Shown here: one piece after another, positions 34,560 through 42,785 of the stretch
Layout: each line of letters opens with the position of its first letter
Position numbering within the stretch: position 1 is the first letter of the stretch
Assembly: GCF_009720625.1 (NCBI RefSeq)
Contig: NZ_CP046266.1
Span: 5,003,501 to 5,067,500, forward strand
Origin: Metabacillus sediminilitoris
GTDB lineage: Bacteria > Bacillota > Bacilli > Bacillales > Bacillaceae
Direction of reading: 5' to 3'
Length of the DNA: 64,000 nucleotides
Notes under the pieces: model-generated
Told to the model about the DNA's origin: nothing
Seen by the model: the letters and a program-made list of their open reading frames with translations, nothing else
The model's database searches: none
Program-made: the position numbers and the translations under genes

Positions 34560-35120
34560 GTATCTTCTATCCACTTTCTTTACACTTACCTCACAGGAAT
34601 ATCCTATAATTCTACTGTTTCACCGGAACCTTTACATATTGATAATCTTTGAAAAAGAAGTTTTCAAAGATTATACCGATAATATGGATAAAAAATTTGG
34701 TTCTGGTGCAAAAAGAATCAGACGGCTAACTAACATGAATATTACCTACTCCACGAGCAATTTTTATTCAGAATGGAAAACTATATGCCGAATATTAACG
34801 GCATATAAAACTGAAACGTTCGGAATTAACCTTATATTTTTGTTGATACTTTGACAAAATTCGAGGTTTGCACCATAACCCTCAATCTAACTTTTTATAT
34901 TTTGCACCGGATTTCCCCTGATTACCGCTTTTACATTCTACCACGATAAGAAACAAAAAAGAGAGGATTACTTTTCAAAGGTTCTGATTGCTGTCCGTTC
35001 GTAACGAAATCACTTGGTGGCCCGCTGTTCGTTATATACAAGGAATACTTCTAAATGCTGATGATAGAAGGTTCATACGAGAATCATACAAACGATAAAA
35101 AAAGAATAGCAAATAAATTC
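34560..35120. other. gap before the T-box leader, with one dispersed repeat
   Basis: A 98-codon plus-strand frame starts at a TTG inside the preceding terminator and lacks a binding site, so it is not called. The only structure seen is AACGAA (35003-35008) and TTCGTT (35028-35033) around TGGTGGCCCGCTG, a member of the GGCCC repeat family. Confidence 0.4.
35003..35033. repeat. dispersed GGCCC intergenic repeat, copy D
   Basis: AACGAA-N19-TTCGTT with the core GGTGGCCCGCTGTT, like GGTGGCCCTTTTGTT in copy C (39546-39571). Confidence 0.45.
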
Positions 35121-35149
35121 TTGACATAAAAAAATTCAGCATATATAGT
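35121..35149 (+). promoter_or_regulatory. sigma-A promoter of the T-box transcript
   Basis: TTGACA (35121-35126), 17 bp, TATAGT (35144-35149). Transcription should start near 35156. Confidence 0.8.
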
Positions 35150-35155
35150 GATATG

Positions 35156-35470
35156 TATTAATTTAGAACTGTCCAATATCTTTTAATTTTACAAAAGCAA
35201 AGAACGGGAGTAGTAAAAGCTGATGAATAGGAACAGAGAGCTGCGGGTTGGTGTGACGCAGTCTATGATCGCTTTGAACTCGCCCGGGAGCTGCTTGACA
35301 AAAGGAATGAACCGGAATTTCCTATGTCTTGACGATTAACCCCCGTTAAAAGGTCTAAAAGCAGGATTCAACAGGATCAACAAGAGTGGTACCGCGGTTA
35401 GCTAAAGGCTTATCGTCTCTTTTCTCATTTCATGATGAGAAAAGAGACGATAAGCCTTTTTTATTTTTTA
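35156..35470 (+). promoter_or_regulatory. T-box riboswitch, probably leucine (CUC specifier)
   Basis: Stem I: AGCA/TGCT and CGGG/CCCG at the base, the AGTA/GAA loop-E motif, AAAGC/GCTTT above, and the conserved AGAGAGCTGCGGGTTGGTG distal region. The three bases after GAA in the specifier loop are CTC, a Leu codon. The T-box AAGAGTGGTACCGCGG is at 35382-35397, followed by a 25-bp terminator hairpin. Uncharged tRNA should favour antitermination and so switch on the amino-acid permease 77 bases downstream. Confidence 0.92.
35404..35466 (+). terminator. T-box regulated terminator
   Basis: Perfect 25-bp stem (35404-35428 with 35435-35459) and a T-run to 35466. Its left arm follows the T-box sequence, so it competes with the antiterminator. 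Confidence 0.9.
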
Positions 35471-35546
35471 GATGCAGTCAGCTTCTGGCTGGTATTAGGC
35501 AGTCAGTGAATAAAAGTATTACTTATACAAAAGTGGAGGTAAAGTT

Positions 35547-36914
35547 ATGGAAAATAACAACCAGAGTTTGCATCGAACCATGACCTCACGTCATATTATG
35601 ATGATGGCTTTAGGAGGAAGCATTGGTGCCGGATTATTTAAAGGAAGCAGTTCCGCCATTGATATGGCAGGGCCTTCTGTTATTATTGCCTACCTGATCG
35701 GCGGGATTATCTTATTATTTATTATGCAGGGATTGGCTGAAATGGCCGTTCGCAATAGCAATGCGAGGACTTTCCGTGATCTTGTTCAGTCGACCTTGGG
35801 ACATTTCCCTGCTCATTTTCTTGATTGGATTTATTGGAAGATGTGGGTATTAAATATTGCAGCTGAAGCCGTAGTTGCTGCGATTTTCCTTCAATATTGG
35901 TTTCCCGATTATCCGATTTGGATGTTAGCATTATCCGTTTCAGCTTTAATTACAATCGTCAATCTGCTGTCAGTTAAAATCTTTGCAGAAACAGAATACT
36001 GGCTTGCTTTGATCAAGATTAGTGTCATCATCATTTTTATCTTGGCTGGTTTACTGCTTTTATTTGTATCCTTTGGCCAACATTCGGCTCCCGGCCTTTC
36101 CAACTTAACAGAGCACGGTGGATTCTTCCCTCAAGGGCCGGGCGGATTAATTACAGCAATGCTTGTTGTGATTTACTCTTACGGAGGAACCGAAATTATT
36201 GGCGTAACCTTGGCAGAGACGAAGGACCCTGAGAAAGTGGTACCAAAAGCGGTTCGTAGTACATTAACACGAATTATTGCTTTTTACCTTTTCCCTTTCT
36301 TTATAATCGTTAGTTTAATTCCATGGAATCAAGTAAATGCCGTTCAGGAAAGTCCCTTCGTTTTGGTGTTTAAGATGATAGGCATTCCGGGAGCAGATCA
36401 CATTATGAATGCTGTTATTTTATTAGCGATTATTTCATCCATGAACTCAGGCTTATACGGCTCATCCCGTGTGCTGTATACCCAGGCTGAGGACGGACGG
36501 GTTCCGCAAATTTTTGCGAAACTGTCAGAAAAGAAGGTGCCTGTTTATTCGATTTTAATGTGCACATCTTCTCTCTATGTAGGTGTATTGATCTCTTTAT
36601 TTGCAGGAAGCAAAACATTTGATTTTTTAATGGGTTCTCTAGGCTATACCGTCCTATTCATATGGCTGATTATTGCCTTTGCCCATTTAAAATCAAGGAA
36701 GCAGCAGCCAGACGTTTCGGGCTACCATGTAAAATGGTTTCCTTATACAACCTGGCTTGCCATCATCGCTTTGATTTCTATTTTAATTGGTGTCATTTTC
36801 ACCACATCTATTGTTATTACAAGTATTACACTGGGAATCTATCTTTTCATTACCCTAACGTTTATTGTAAAAACTCGGGTTCTGGTGCAAAAACTTCAAG
36901 ACAATTGCAAGTAA
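35547..36914 (+). CDS. amino acid permease (AAT/APC family), T-box controlled
   Basis: A 455-residue permease with 12 predicted helices. The APC signature is SRHIMMMALGGSIGAGLFKG in helix 1, the loop motif GLAEMAVRNSNARTFRDL, and YSYGGTEIIGVTLAETKDPE in helix 6, which holds the conserved Glu. The leader reads as a leucine T-box, which makes leucine or branched-chain amino-acid uptake the best guess, as for the T-box controlled permease YvbW. GTGGAGGT precedes the ATG. The next sequence is an IS6 relic on the opposite strand. Confidence 0.92.
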   Translation: MENNNQSLHRTMTSRHIMMMALGGSIGAGLFKGSSSAIDMAGPSVIIAYLIGGIILLFIMQGLAEMAVRNSNARTFRDLVQSTLGHFPAHFLDWIYWKMWVLNIAAEAVVAAIFLQYWFPDYPIWMLALSVSALITIVNLLSVKIFAETEYWLALIKISVIIIFILAGLLLLFVSFGQHSAPGLSNLTEHGGFFPQGPGGLITAMLVVIYSYGGTEIIGVTLAETKDPEKVVPKAVRSTLTRIIAFYLFPFFIIVSLIPWNQVNAVQESPFVLVFKMIGIPGADHIMNAVILLAIISSMNSGLYGSSRVLYTQAEDGRVPQIFAKLSEKKVPVYSILMCTSSLYVGVLISLFAGSKTFDFLMGSLGYTVLFIWLIIAFAHLKSRKQQPDVSGYHVKWFPYTTWLAIIALISILIGVIFTTSIVITSITLGIYLFITLTFIVKTRVLVQKLQDNCK

Positions 36915-36955
36915 TCTCTAAAACTTGGACATACTGTTGCTTGTTCAATGACAGA

Positions 36956-37228
36956 TTATGATGCAATTCCAAACAACTTATGTATGTATTTGACTTCATT
37001 TTGGACAGACTTCAACCGTTGGTGAAGTTGTCCTTTTTTCATCATATGCATCGCCTCAATACCACTCAATATAGAAGTGGCTGTTTCATACGACTTGAAT
37101 CCCAACATAGAACGCACACGTTTCTTAATGAAACGATAATCTTGTTCCACTATATTGTTAAGGTACCGTATTCGTCTGATTTTAACGCCTTCAGGCATCA
37201 TCTTTTCCTCTTGTAACTGTCCAATGGC
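36956..37228 (-). pseudogene. IS6 family transposase C-terminal remnant
   Basis: Reads MPEGVKIRRIRYLNNIVEQD then YRFIKKRVRSMLGFKSYETA and ILSGIEAMHMMKKGQ, the unmistakable end of IS6/IS240-type DDE transposases including the catalytic Glu of IVEQD. About 80 of the usual 230 residues remain; the frame meets a stop near 37228, where a structured element begins. No inverted-repeat partner was found. Confidence 0.85.
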
Positions 37229-37400
37229 TCAACCAATTGGCTTTCGTCCCGCCACCTAACTGTCTACGGCTTAAAAACTAAAGTTACCTTTAGTCCTCCA
37301 AGACTCGCTACGAGCGAATGGCTAGTTCTTACTCGACGGGAATCCTACCCGTTATATGATACGACCTAAGCTCAGCCGCACAAGCGCCCGATATAAATGG
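37205..37400 (-). ncRNA. structured RNA-like right end of an IS200/IS605-type element
   Basis: On the minus strand the segment has consecutive hairpins: ACGGG-N-CCCGT, CGCT-CGT-AGCG, and ACTAAAG-GTAA-CTTTAGT (GTAA tetraloop). A GGCGGGACGAAAGCC stretch follows, then a CCAAT...ATTGG end hairpin and CAGTTAC. This order resembles the omegaRNA and right-end hairpin of IS605 elements. No TnpB gene lies upstream (37421-37632 is non-coding). The identification is by pattern memory only. Confidence 0.4.
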
Positions 37401-37420
37401 GTTCTTTATACGACCCATTT
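37395..37420. terminator. 8-bp hairpin
   Basis: AAATGGGT (37395-37402) with ACCCATTT (37413-37420), tail TTCC. GCGCCCGATA of the dispersed family lies just before it. The following 37421-37632 shows no gene. Confidence 0.4.
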
Positions 37421-37632
37421 TTCCTAGTACGCTAATTATTCTGGAAATTATTGTAGGTTATTGGTTGCATTTTCATTGGAATATATTGTCAAACTTTTCT
37501 ATTTATAGTATCCTGTCATCGATTTGGATGCCATCGAAGTAATGGATCTAGTTTATTGTTTACAAGGAAAATTCTTCTATCTGTGTCTAAGACAACATTT
37601 TGTTCCAAATCAAAAAATAAGGGAGGGATAGG

Positions 37633-39318
37633 ATGTCCAGTTTTTACAGACATATCGTTTTATCTGTACTTCTTTTGTTTTTGGTCATAGGAATGATTTC
37701 ACCAGTACAAGCGCAGTCTGATTCAAATGGCGGAGGTTATTGGCTCCCAAACAACAAGGAGAAGATTGAAAAGGCAACTAAACTTATGAAGCAAGGCAAG
37801 TCAGTTGAAGAGCTTGGGATCAAGCAAGATCAGATCCAGAAAAAAGAAGGCATCCAAACATTAGATGAATTGATGGAAGAAGACCAGCAAAGTGACACAA
37901 CATACAGAGCGAACATAGCGCCTCCGGTCAAGACGGCAGCCGGATGGACACCCCCTGACTTCGACTATGATCATATCCTGACTACAGAAGAATGCCAGAG
38001 AAGTCCAGACAGCAGTTCAGAAACAGGGTATATCAAGAACCGGTATTCCTTCTGTTGGTCCCACGTCGCAACATATCAAGTCCCTGTAAAATGCTTTGGT
38101 GGGATCTGTCTTAACGAAGGCGTTCAATTTCAATTCACTGAAATAGGCTATGGCTCCAACCAAAGCCGGAAAATGAGAGTCTATTATACACTTGACGATA
38201 TTCTCGTGACCCATCCATCCTTGAATGGAGCCAAGTTGAAAATCGATATGGTATGTGAAGCCAAGCTGAACGCAGGTGACTGTAAAGAGGATCCCGACTA
38301 TCCACCGACGGAACGAACGATCGCCCAATGGAAAAACACGAACTTCAGTACAGAAATTTTCACATCTGAAGCGCCCCCACCATCTGATGCAAACCCTGAT
38401 CAGTTGGGGTACATGGAATTTTGGCCAAAACTTACCCTTACCCACGCACCAAGAAAATTTCAAAAGAGCATTGATGGCATTAAACAGACCGTTCGTTACG
38501 ATTCTGCAAAATATATGTTCGCTTTCCCTGATCAATATTTCTGGCAAGGGGCAGTATTCAGCAAAGCCACGCCAATCTTCAATGTTCCGATCACGAAACC
38601 GGAATTTTCGATGTTAGCCGAAGCCGGCCAGCATTGGAAGTTCGCGATGGATCACCCGGAACAGACAAAGCCTCAAATGGTCGGAAAGAAGATACCGGGC
38701 GCTGTCGGCGACAGCACGTTGACACGGATGTATACGAAACGTCATCCGGATGAATACAACAGCAACAGGTCAAAGACAAGAAGGACTTGTGACCGGGAAT
38801 TCAAAGATGAGGATCGGACCGGCAAGGATTGTGACGAGTATCCGTTCGCTTCCACCTGGCAAGGCTCCTCGACGAATGGATCGGATAATTTTTCTGTGAG
38901 CCTTATTTCATCGGACTCCAATCAAGCTGCAGGGACATGGCTAGGTACCTGGTACGCGTATGACCGTATATTAGACGGAGACCGATTCCACGTCCAGGTC
39001 GAAGCCCCTGAGAAAATTGCGACGATTCGTTCTGAAGGCCAGCCACAAGACGGTCAGGACCACCGTTCCAGCGATAACTTCTCTATTCAGAACATACCGT
39101 CATATGCGACCAAGTTACAGTGGAAAATCGTCGATGGACCAACGGATGCCAAGTTCGATGTCATGAAAGACATTAGTTTCGGTATCGATGAAACCATTTT
39201 CTATGACCTCCAGGACGGATCGGAAACAGAAATCGAAACCAGCGAGGATCTTTATATCGCCAATCCGGAAAATACGAATGGAGAGAGCTTCACTGTCGAA
39301 GTTTATGCGATCCCATAA
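37633..39318 (+). CDS. large secreted protein with a NucA/NucB-type nuclease domain
   Basis: A 561-residue exported protein with signal peptide (IVLSVLLLFLVIGMISPVQA). Residues about 385-450 match the DNase NucA/NucB family: KDCDEYPFASTWQG (Cys400, Asp401, Glu402), NFSVSLISSDSNQAAGTWLG and RILDGDRFHV. Bacillus NucA and NucB are only about 110-145 residues, so the about 350-residue N-terminal part is extra; it is Cys-containing and resembles nothing I know. The last about 100 residues look like a beta-sandwich accessory domain. Base composition is clearly more GC-rich than the flanks, suggesting transfer. GGGAGGG precedes the ATG and a terminator follows, so it is a single-gene unit. No immunity-like gene is adjacent. 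Confidence 0.8.
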   Translation: MSSFYRHIVLSVLLLFLVIGMISPVQAQSDSNGGGYWLPNNKEKIEKATKLMKQGKSVEELGIKQDQIQKKEGIQTLDELMEEDQQSDTTYRANIAPPVKTAAGWTPPDFDYDHILTTEECQRSPDSSSETGYIKNRYSFCWSHVATYQVPVKCFGGICLNEGVQFQFTEIGYGSNQSRKMRVYYTLDDILVTHPSLNGAKLKIDMVCEAKLNAGDCKEDPDYPPTERTIAQWKNTNFSTEIFTSEAPPPSDANPDQLGYMEFWPKLTLTHAPRKFQKSIDGIKQTVRYDSAKYMFAFPDQYFWQGAVFSKATPIFNVPITKPEFSMLAEAGQHWKFAMDHPEQTKPQMVGKKIPGAVGDSTLTRMYTKRHPDEYNSNRSKTRRTCDREFKDEDRTGKDCDEYPFASTWQGSSTNGSDNFSVSLISSDSNQAAGTWLGTWYAYDRILDGDRFHVQVEAPEKIATIRSEGQPQDGQDHRSSDNFSIQNIPSYATKLQWKIVDGPTDAKFDVMKDISFGIDETIFYDLQDGSETEIETSEDLYIANPENTNGESFTVEVYAIP

Positions 39319-39327
39319 TAATAACTT

Positions 39328-39370
39328 AGAGGCTGTTCTTTAAGTATGTGACACTTAAAGGACAGCCTCT
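39328..39370 (+). terminator. terminator of the NucA/NucB-like gene
   Basis: An 18-base stem (39328-39345 with 39353-39370; one mismatch) with loop ATGTGAC, tail TTCTTAT. Confidence 0.75.
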
Positions 39371-39545
39371 TTCTTATCATTAGTGGATCGGATCCAATCC
39401 TACTGTTTTAACATTACATTATCCCTTTAATTCAAGAGATACTAATTTTTTTAATAGACTCTATTTACCTATAAAAAACGCTAGTAAAGTTAAACATTTC
39501 ATAAACAAAACAATATTTAATCACAATTTTTAATCTTCCTGATTA

Positions 39546-39571
39546 TTCAACAAGGTGGCCCTTTTGTTGAA
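39546..39571. repeat. dispersed GGCCC intergenic repeat, copy C
   Basis: TTCAA-N16-TTGAA with core GGTGGCCCTTTTG; same 26-base length as copy A at 30414. The rest of 39371-39660 is gene-free. Confidence 0.5.
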
Positions 39572-39670
39572 AAAATAAAGGATTTCCCATTCCTTTCCGT
39601 CTACTTATTCATAATTTTTGTTCAGTTAGTTATAGCAGCCTCAGAAACTGCTAAATTTTAAAAATAAAAA

Positions 39671-39703
39671 AGGATACCAACGGTTAAAACCAATCGGTAA
39701 CCT
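39671..39703 (-). terminator. terminator after the O-methyltransferase
   Basis: On the minus strand AGGTTACC and GGTATCCT pair with one mismatch and run into TTTTTTATTTTT. It starts 19 bp after the stop codon. Confidence 0.65.
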
Positions 39704-39721
39704 TCCTCATCCTTATTATTT

Positions 39722-40353
39722 TTATCCCTTTACACGACCAATAGATAACCCTTGTCCAACTGGCAGAATGATAGATTCCAAATTAGGATCATTCGCCATG
39801 CGATGATTAAAAGCGCGCATATTTTCAGTACGTAAATCAACATGTGAGAAGTCATATACCTGTCCGCGTTGTAAAACATTATCCCCAACGATTAATGCAC
39901 CAGGATTAGCTAAACGTAATGAACAATCTAAATAGTTCGGATAATTTTCCTTATCCGCATCAATAAAGATGAAATCAAACTTTTTTTGTTGCATTTCAAG
40001 TTGATCTAAACTTTTTAATGCTTCTCCAGTATAGTAAGTGACACGATCGCCAAAACCGGCTTTTTTTAGATTCTCATGTGCCAATTGAGCATATTCTTGC
40101 TTTAATTCTAGAGAGGTCAAATGCCCCTCTTTCTGAAGACCGCGAACAAGACAGATACCGCTATATCCCCCTAGTGCTCCGATTTCCAGTATTTCTTTGG
40201 CTCCGGAGATCTTTACTAATAGGGTAAGAAGTTTCCCAATATTCGGGGTACGGATATATTTCGCATGCCATTTGCAATAATACTCTCTAAAACATGATCT
40301 AATATAGGATCATCTTTACTATACAGAGAATCAATATACTCATCTGCATTCAT
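39722..40353 (-). pseudogene. O-methyltransferase with a frameshift
   Basis: From ATG 40353 (GGAGG upstream) the frame reads MNADEYIDSLYSKDDPIL and NGMRNISVP, then shifts at the G-run 40245-40248 (C-run on the coding strand). The next frame continues the family as IGKLLTLLVKISGAKEILEI, then GALGGYSGICLVRGLQKEG, LTSLELKQEYAQ and FIDADKENYPNYLD to 39722. One extra C in the run would restore a complete caffeoyl-CoA/catechol-type O-methyltransferase of about 210 residues. It is the third gene of the operon behind the GTATAC operators. A sequencing error or phase-variable tract is possible. Confidence 0.8.
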
Positions 40354-40441
40354 ACTTTTTCCTCCAGAATTTAAATTTGATGAGCTCATAAAAAATTACA
40401 TTTATACTATGATGAAAAACGATATCTGGAGATGATATTTT

Positions 40442-40927
40442 TTATGATAAGTGCTTTATTTTTTCTTGAATCGGCGTTCTTTCTTTTGGATTATTAATTT
40501 CTTCTGGGTAACCTACACCAAATACCCCGATAACATCATATCCAGCGGGAACACCCATAATATCACGGTTTTTCTGCGCATTCCCCATTGAGGACCAGAA
40601 TGTTCCAACACCTTCTGCCCAAGCAGCTAAATTAAAATTCTGTACAAAGCAAGCAGTTGCAAGTGCATTTTCCACTGTTTCAACTTCTGTGCTGCCATGT
40701 TTGGATAAAACAGCAAGTACTGCTGGAGCATTGAAGAAATCGGATTTATGGTTTAACTTTGCTCTTGTTTCCGGACCAATGATAAACACTTCCCATGGTT
40801 CGGTCATTTTATGGTTAGGAGCCATCGTACCGGCTTGCAGCCATTTGCTAATTTGCTCCATATTGATCGGATCTGATTTAAAACTTTTTATATTGCGGCG
40901 AGAATTGATTATTTCTATGATATTCAT
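40442..40927 (-). CDS. nitroreductase family protein
   Basis: A 161-residue FMN-dependent oxidoreductase of the short nitroreductase type: IINSRRNIKSFKSDPINMEQ (Arg and Ser contact FMN), TMAPNHKMTEPWEVFII, and FNLAAWAEGVGTFWSSMGN with the usual GVFGVGYPEE ending. It lies 35 bases after the His-rich gene and 88 before the O-methyltransferase, in one operon. Such pairs often serve quinone or nitroaromatic detoxification, which fits the presumed inducible operators. GGAGG precedes the ATG. Confidence 0.87.
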   Translation of the reverse strand: MNIIEIINSRRNIKSFKSDPINMEQISKWLQAGTMAPNHKMTEPWEVFIIGPETRAKLNHKSDFFNAPAVLAVLSKHGSTEVETVENALATACFVQNFNLAAWAEGVGTFWSSMGNAQKNRDIMGVPAGYDVIGVFGVGYPEEINNPKERTPIQEKIKHLS

Positions 40928-40962
40928 GAACTGTTCCTCCTTTTAGTAACTAAACCATTTTC

Positions 40963-41268
40963 TTACTCATTCTCTGATTGGTTCTCTTTTGTATTCATGT
41001 CTTCTACTTCGTGGATGTCAAAGTGCTTAGTAAATTCGTCAATTATCAACTCAATTGCTTTTAATTCTCCAAGAATAACTTGTTTGATCTCTTGGAACTC
41101 TGGTGCTTCAAGTTGTTGCGTCAATGTTATACGTTTTACATTTAATCTTTCTAAAAACTCAAGTGCACGACCTCTGCGAAAGGTTTGAGCACCATGATGA
41201 TGGCGTCTTCCTTTATGCCCCCCACCCCTATGCTTTTCACCTTTCATATGGCCTTCTAAATCCTTCAT
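40963..41268 (-). CDS. small His-rich N-terminus, helical protein of unknown function
   Basis: A 101-residue protein. Residues 7-25 are rich in His, Gly and Arg (HMKGEKHRGGGHKGRRHHHG), which could bind metal or nucleic acid. Residues 30-90 form one or two long helices (RALEFLERLNVKRITLTQQL and FQEIKQVILGELKAIELIID) with an acidic tail. I recognise no characterised family. It is the first gene of an operon with a nitroreductase and O-methyltransferase, directly behind four GTATAC boxes, so it may be a regulator-linked or sensor protein. AAGGAG precedes the ATG. Confidence 0.7.
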   Translation of the reverse strand: MKDLEGHMKGEKHRGGGHKGRRHHHGAQTFRRGRALEFLERLNVKRITLTQQLEAPEFQEIKQVILGELKAIELIIDEFTKHFDIHEVEDMNTKENQSENE

Positions 41269-41283
41269 TATTAAACACTCCTT

Positions 41284-41333
41284 GTATACATTCGTATACG
41301 TTACTTACATGTAAATTGTATACAAATGTATAC
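41284..41333. promoter_or_regulatory. paired palindromic operators (four GTATAC boxes)
   Basis: GTATAC-ATTC-GTATAC (41284-41299) and GTATAC-AAAT-GTATAC (41318-41333), starts 34 bp apart, immediately upstream of the operon's ribosome binding site. The form resembles TetR-family operators. The regulator gene is not evident in the window. Confidence 0.65.
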
Positions 41334-41420
41334 GGTCTGTCAAATTGATTTTTTAGAAACACAATAAATACTTTCCATTTATCCCCATCTATTTTTAGTA
41401 CTAATCATTTTTCATCGAAA

Positions 41421-41468
41421 TAAAAAAAAGGTACTTATAAGGGATTTAACCATCACCTCTAAGTACCT
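41421..41468 (-). terminator. terminator of minJ
   Basis: AGGTACTTA (41429-41437) pairs with TAAGTACCT (41460-41468); the minus-strand tail is eight T. Confidence 0.75.
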
Positions 41469-41516
41469 CTCATTTTATGCGAATATAAACATTTTCTTTT
41501 TAAAAGCTCCGGAGAA

Positions 41517-42704
41517 TTAAACTGCTTCCGTCTCCCACTTCTTATCATCCTGTACAAATAAAATCCCTAGTTCATGATGCTCGCCAACATACAAAGCACC
41601 TTGGACAAAACGAATTTCACCATTGTAACCGATGACTTCAAGCTTACAGAATGCACCATTTTTCTGAAGGGCTTCATAAAATTCTTCAACCGTTTTGACA
41701 GCTTGTCCATTTACCTTCATAATCATTTCCCCTACCTGCAAATTCATTTTCTCTGCTGGTGAATGAGGAAGTATGCCTAGGATCATTAAGCCCTGATCAC
41801 GCTTTGAAAAATAAAAGGCTGCTGCATTATCATTGATTCGCTGACGTATTGTAATGATTTCACGTCCGACCATTGCGATGAACATCGCGATAAACGCAGC
41901 GACAGTAAACCATATACTTAGCACCGATAGAAGCAAGGTTGCGACACCAAGCCATATGACGCGGAGTCCAGTAACTTTAATACTTGCCTGTGGCAGCGAC
42001 CCTTGTATACGTTGATGAAAACCGATAAAAAACGGAATGAACATCAGTAAAAACGGTTCTCCATTTATCGTTAAGACAGGCCACCAAGGTAATGTTGAGG
42101 TTAATGTGCCACCTGGTACAAGAAAAAGCAAAGGCAGCATCCATGTTCGATTTGCTTGATGTGTACCAATTGGTAATCCTCTCGTGCTCGTTTTAATAAA
42201 AGGTGATGTGTTTTTATATGCTGTACGATAAATTAGCACACCTTCCGCGATAATCATTAACCCGGCTAGGATACTTAATGAAGCATAATTCGTTTCTGAC
42301 AAACCAACCAAAAATTCTTGTATTCCCCCAGCTTGTCCACTTGTTAACAGCACTGTAACAAAGAAAGTGATGCCAACTGAAAAAGCAGCTGACAGCCAAC
42401 GTAATTGAAACGTAAAACCGATGATTGCGGTGATGATGGCAAGCAAGACGATCGTTCCAAATGGCAGGCTGACACCTAAACAAAAAAGGACAACAGATGC
42501 AATACCACCAATAAGCAATCCCTTTGTATAGGTAAACTTCATTTCATCATATAAATCTTGGACACGTATATGAAAAGACTTTCTTTCCCGCTTCACACGA
42601 ACATAACCATAAGCGAGTGTCATGAGGAAAAACAAATAAAATAATGGATGAATAAAGAAGCGGCCAACAGCAAAAAGCAACTCTAGTAACCAATTTTCTA
42701 ACAA
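41517..42704 (-). CDS. minJ: cell division topological determinant MinJ
   Basis: Polar membrane protein that links DivIVA to MinD and so keeps the division septum off the cell poles; also needed for swarming. About eight hydrophobic segments (residues 1-about 290) are followed by a cytosolic PDZ domain (GLMILGILPHSPAEKMNLQV and GEMIMKVNGQAVKTVEEF). Length 395 matches B. subtilis MinJ/YvjD, and the neighbours swrA and ctpB are the same. The start is TTG 42704, with AGGTGGG at good spacing. Confidence 0.93.
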   Translation of the reverse strand: MLENWLLELLFAVGRFFIHPLFYLFFLMTLAYGYVRVKRERKSFHIRVQDLYDEMKFTYTKGLLIGGIASVVLFCLGVSLPFGTIVLLAIITAIIGFTFQLRWLSAAFSVGITFFVTVLLTSGQAGGIQEFLVGLSETNYASLSILAGLMIIAEGVLIYRTAYKNTSPFIKTSTRGLPIGTHQANRTWMLPLLFLVPGGTLTSTLPWWPVLTINGEPFLLMFIPFFIGFHQRIQGSLPQASIKVTGLRVIWLGVATLLLSVLSIWFTVAAFIAMFIAMVGREIITIRQRINDNAAAFYFSKRDQGLMILGILPHSPAEKMNLQVGEMIMKVNGQAVKTVEEFYEALQKNGAFCKLEVIGYNGEIRFVQGALYVGEHHELGILFVQDDKKWETEAV

Positions 42705-42785
42705 AACAGAATCCCACCTTACTGTTACTACCCGTGACTATTAGGTTACTCATATTTTACCATCTCTCATGATAATTGAGTATGC

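Noticed and set aside
34558..34854. 98-codon plus-strand ORF after the IDEAL gene
   Set aside because: Starts within a terminator T-run at a TTG with no RBS; only weakly coding-like.
41574..41762. Plus-strand frame antisense to minJ
   Set aside because: Shadow of the MinJ PDZ region; no independent support.
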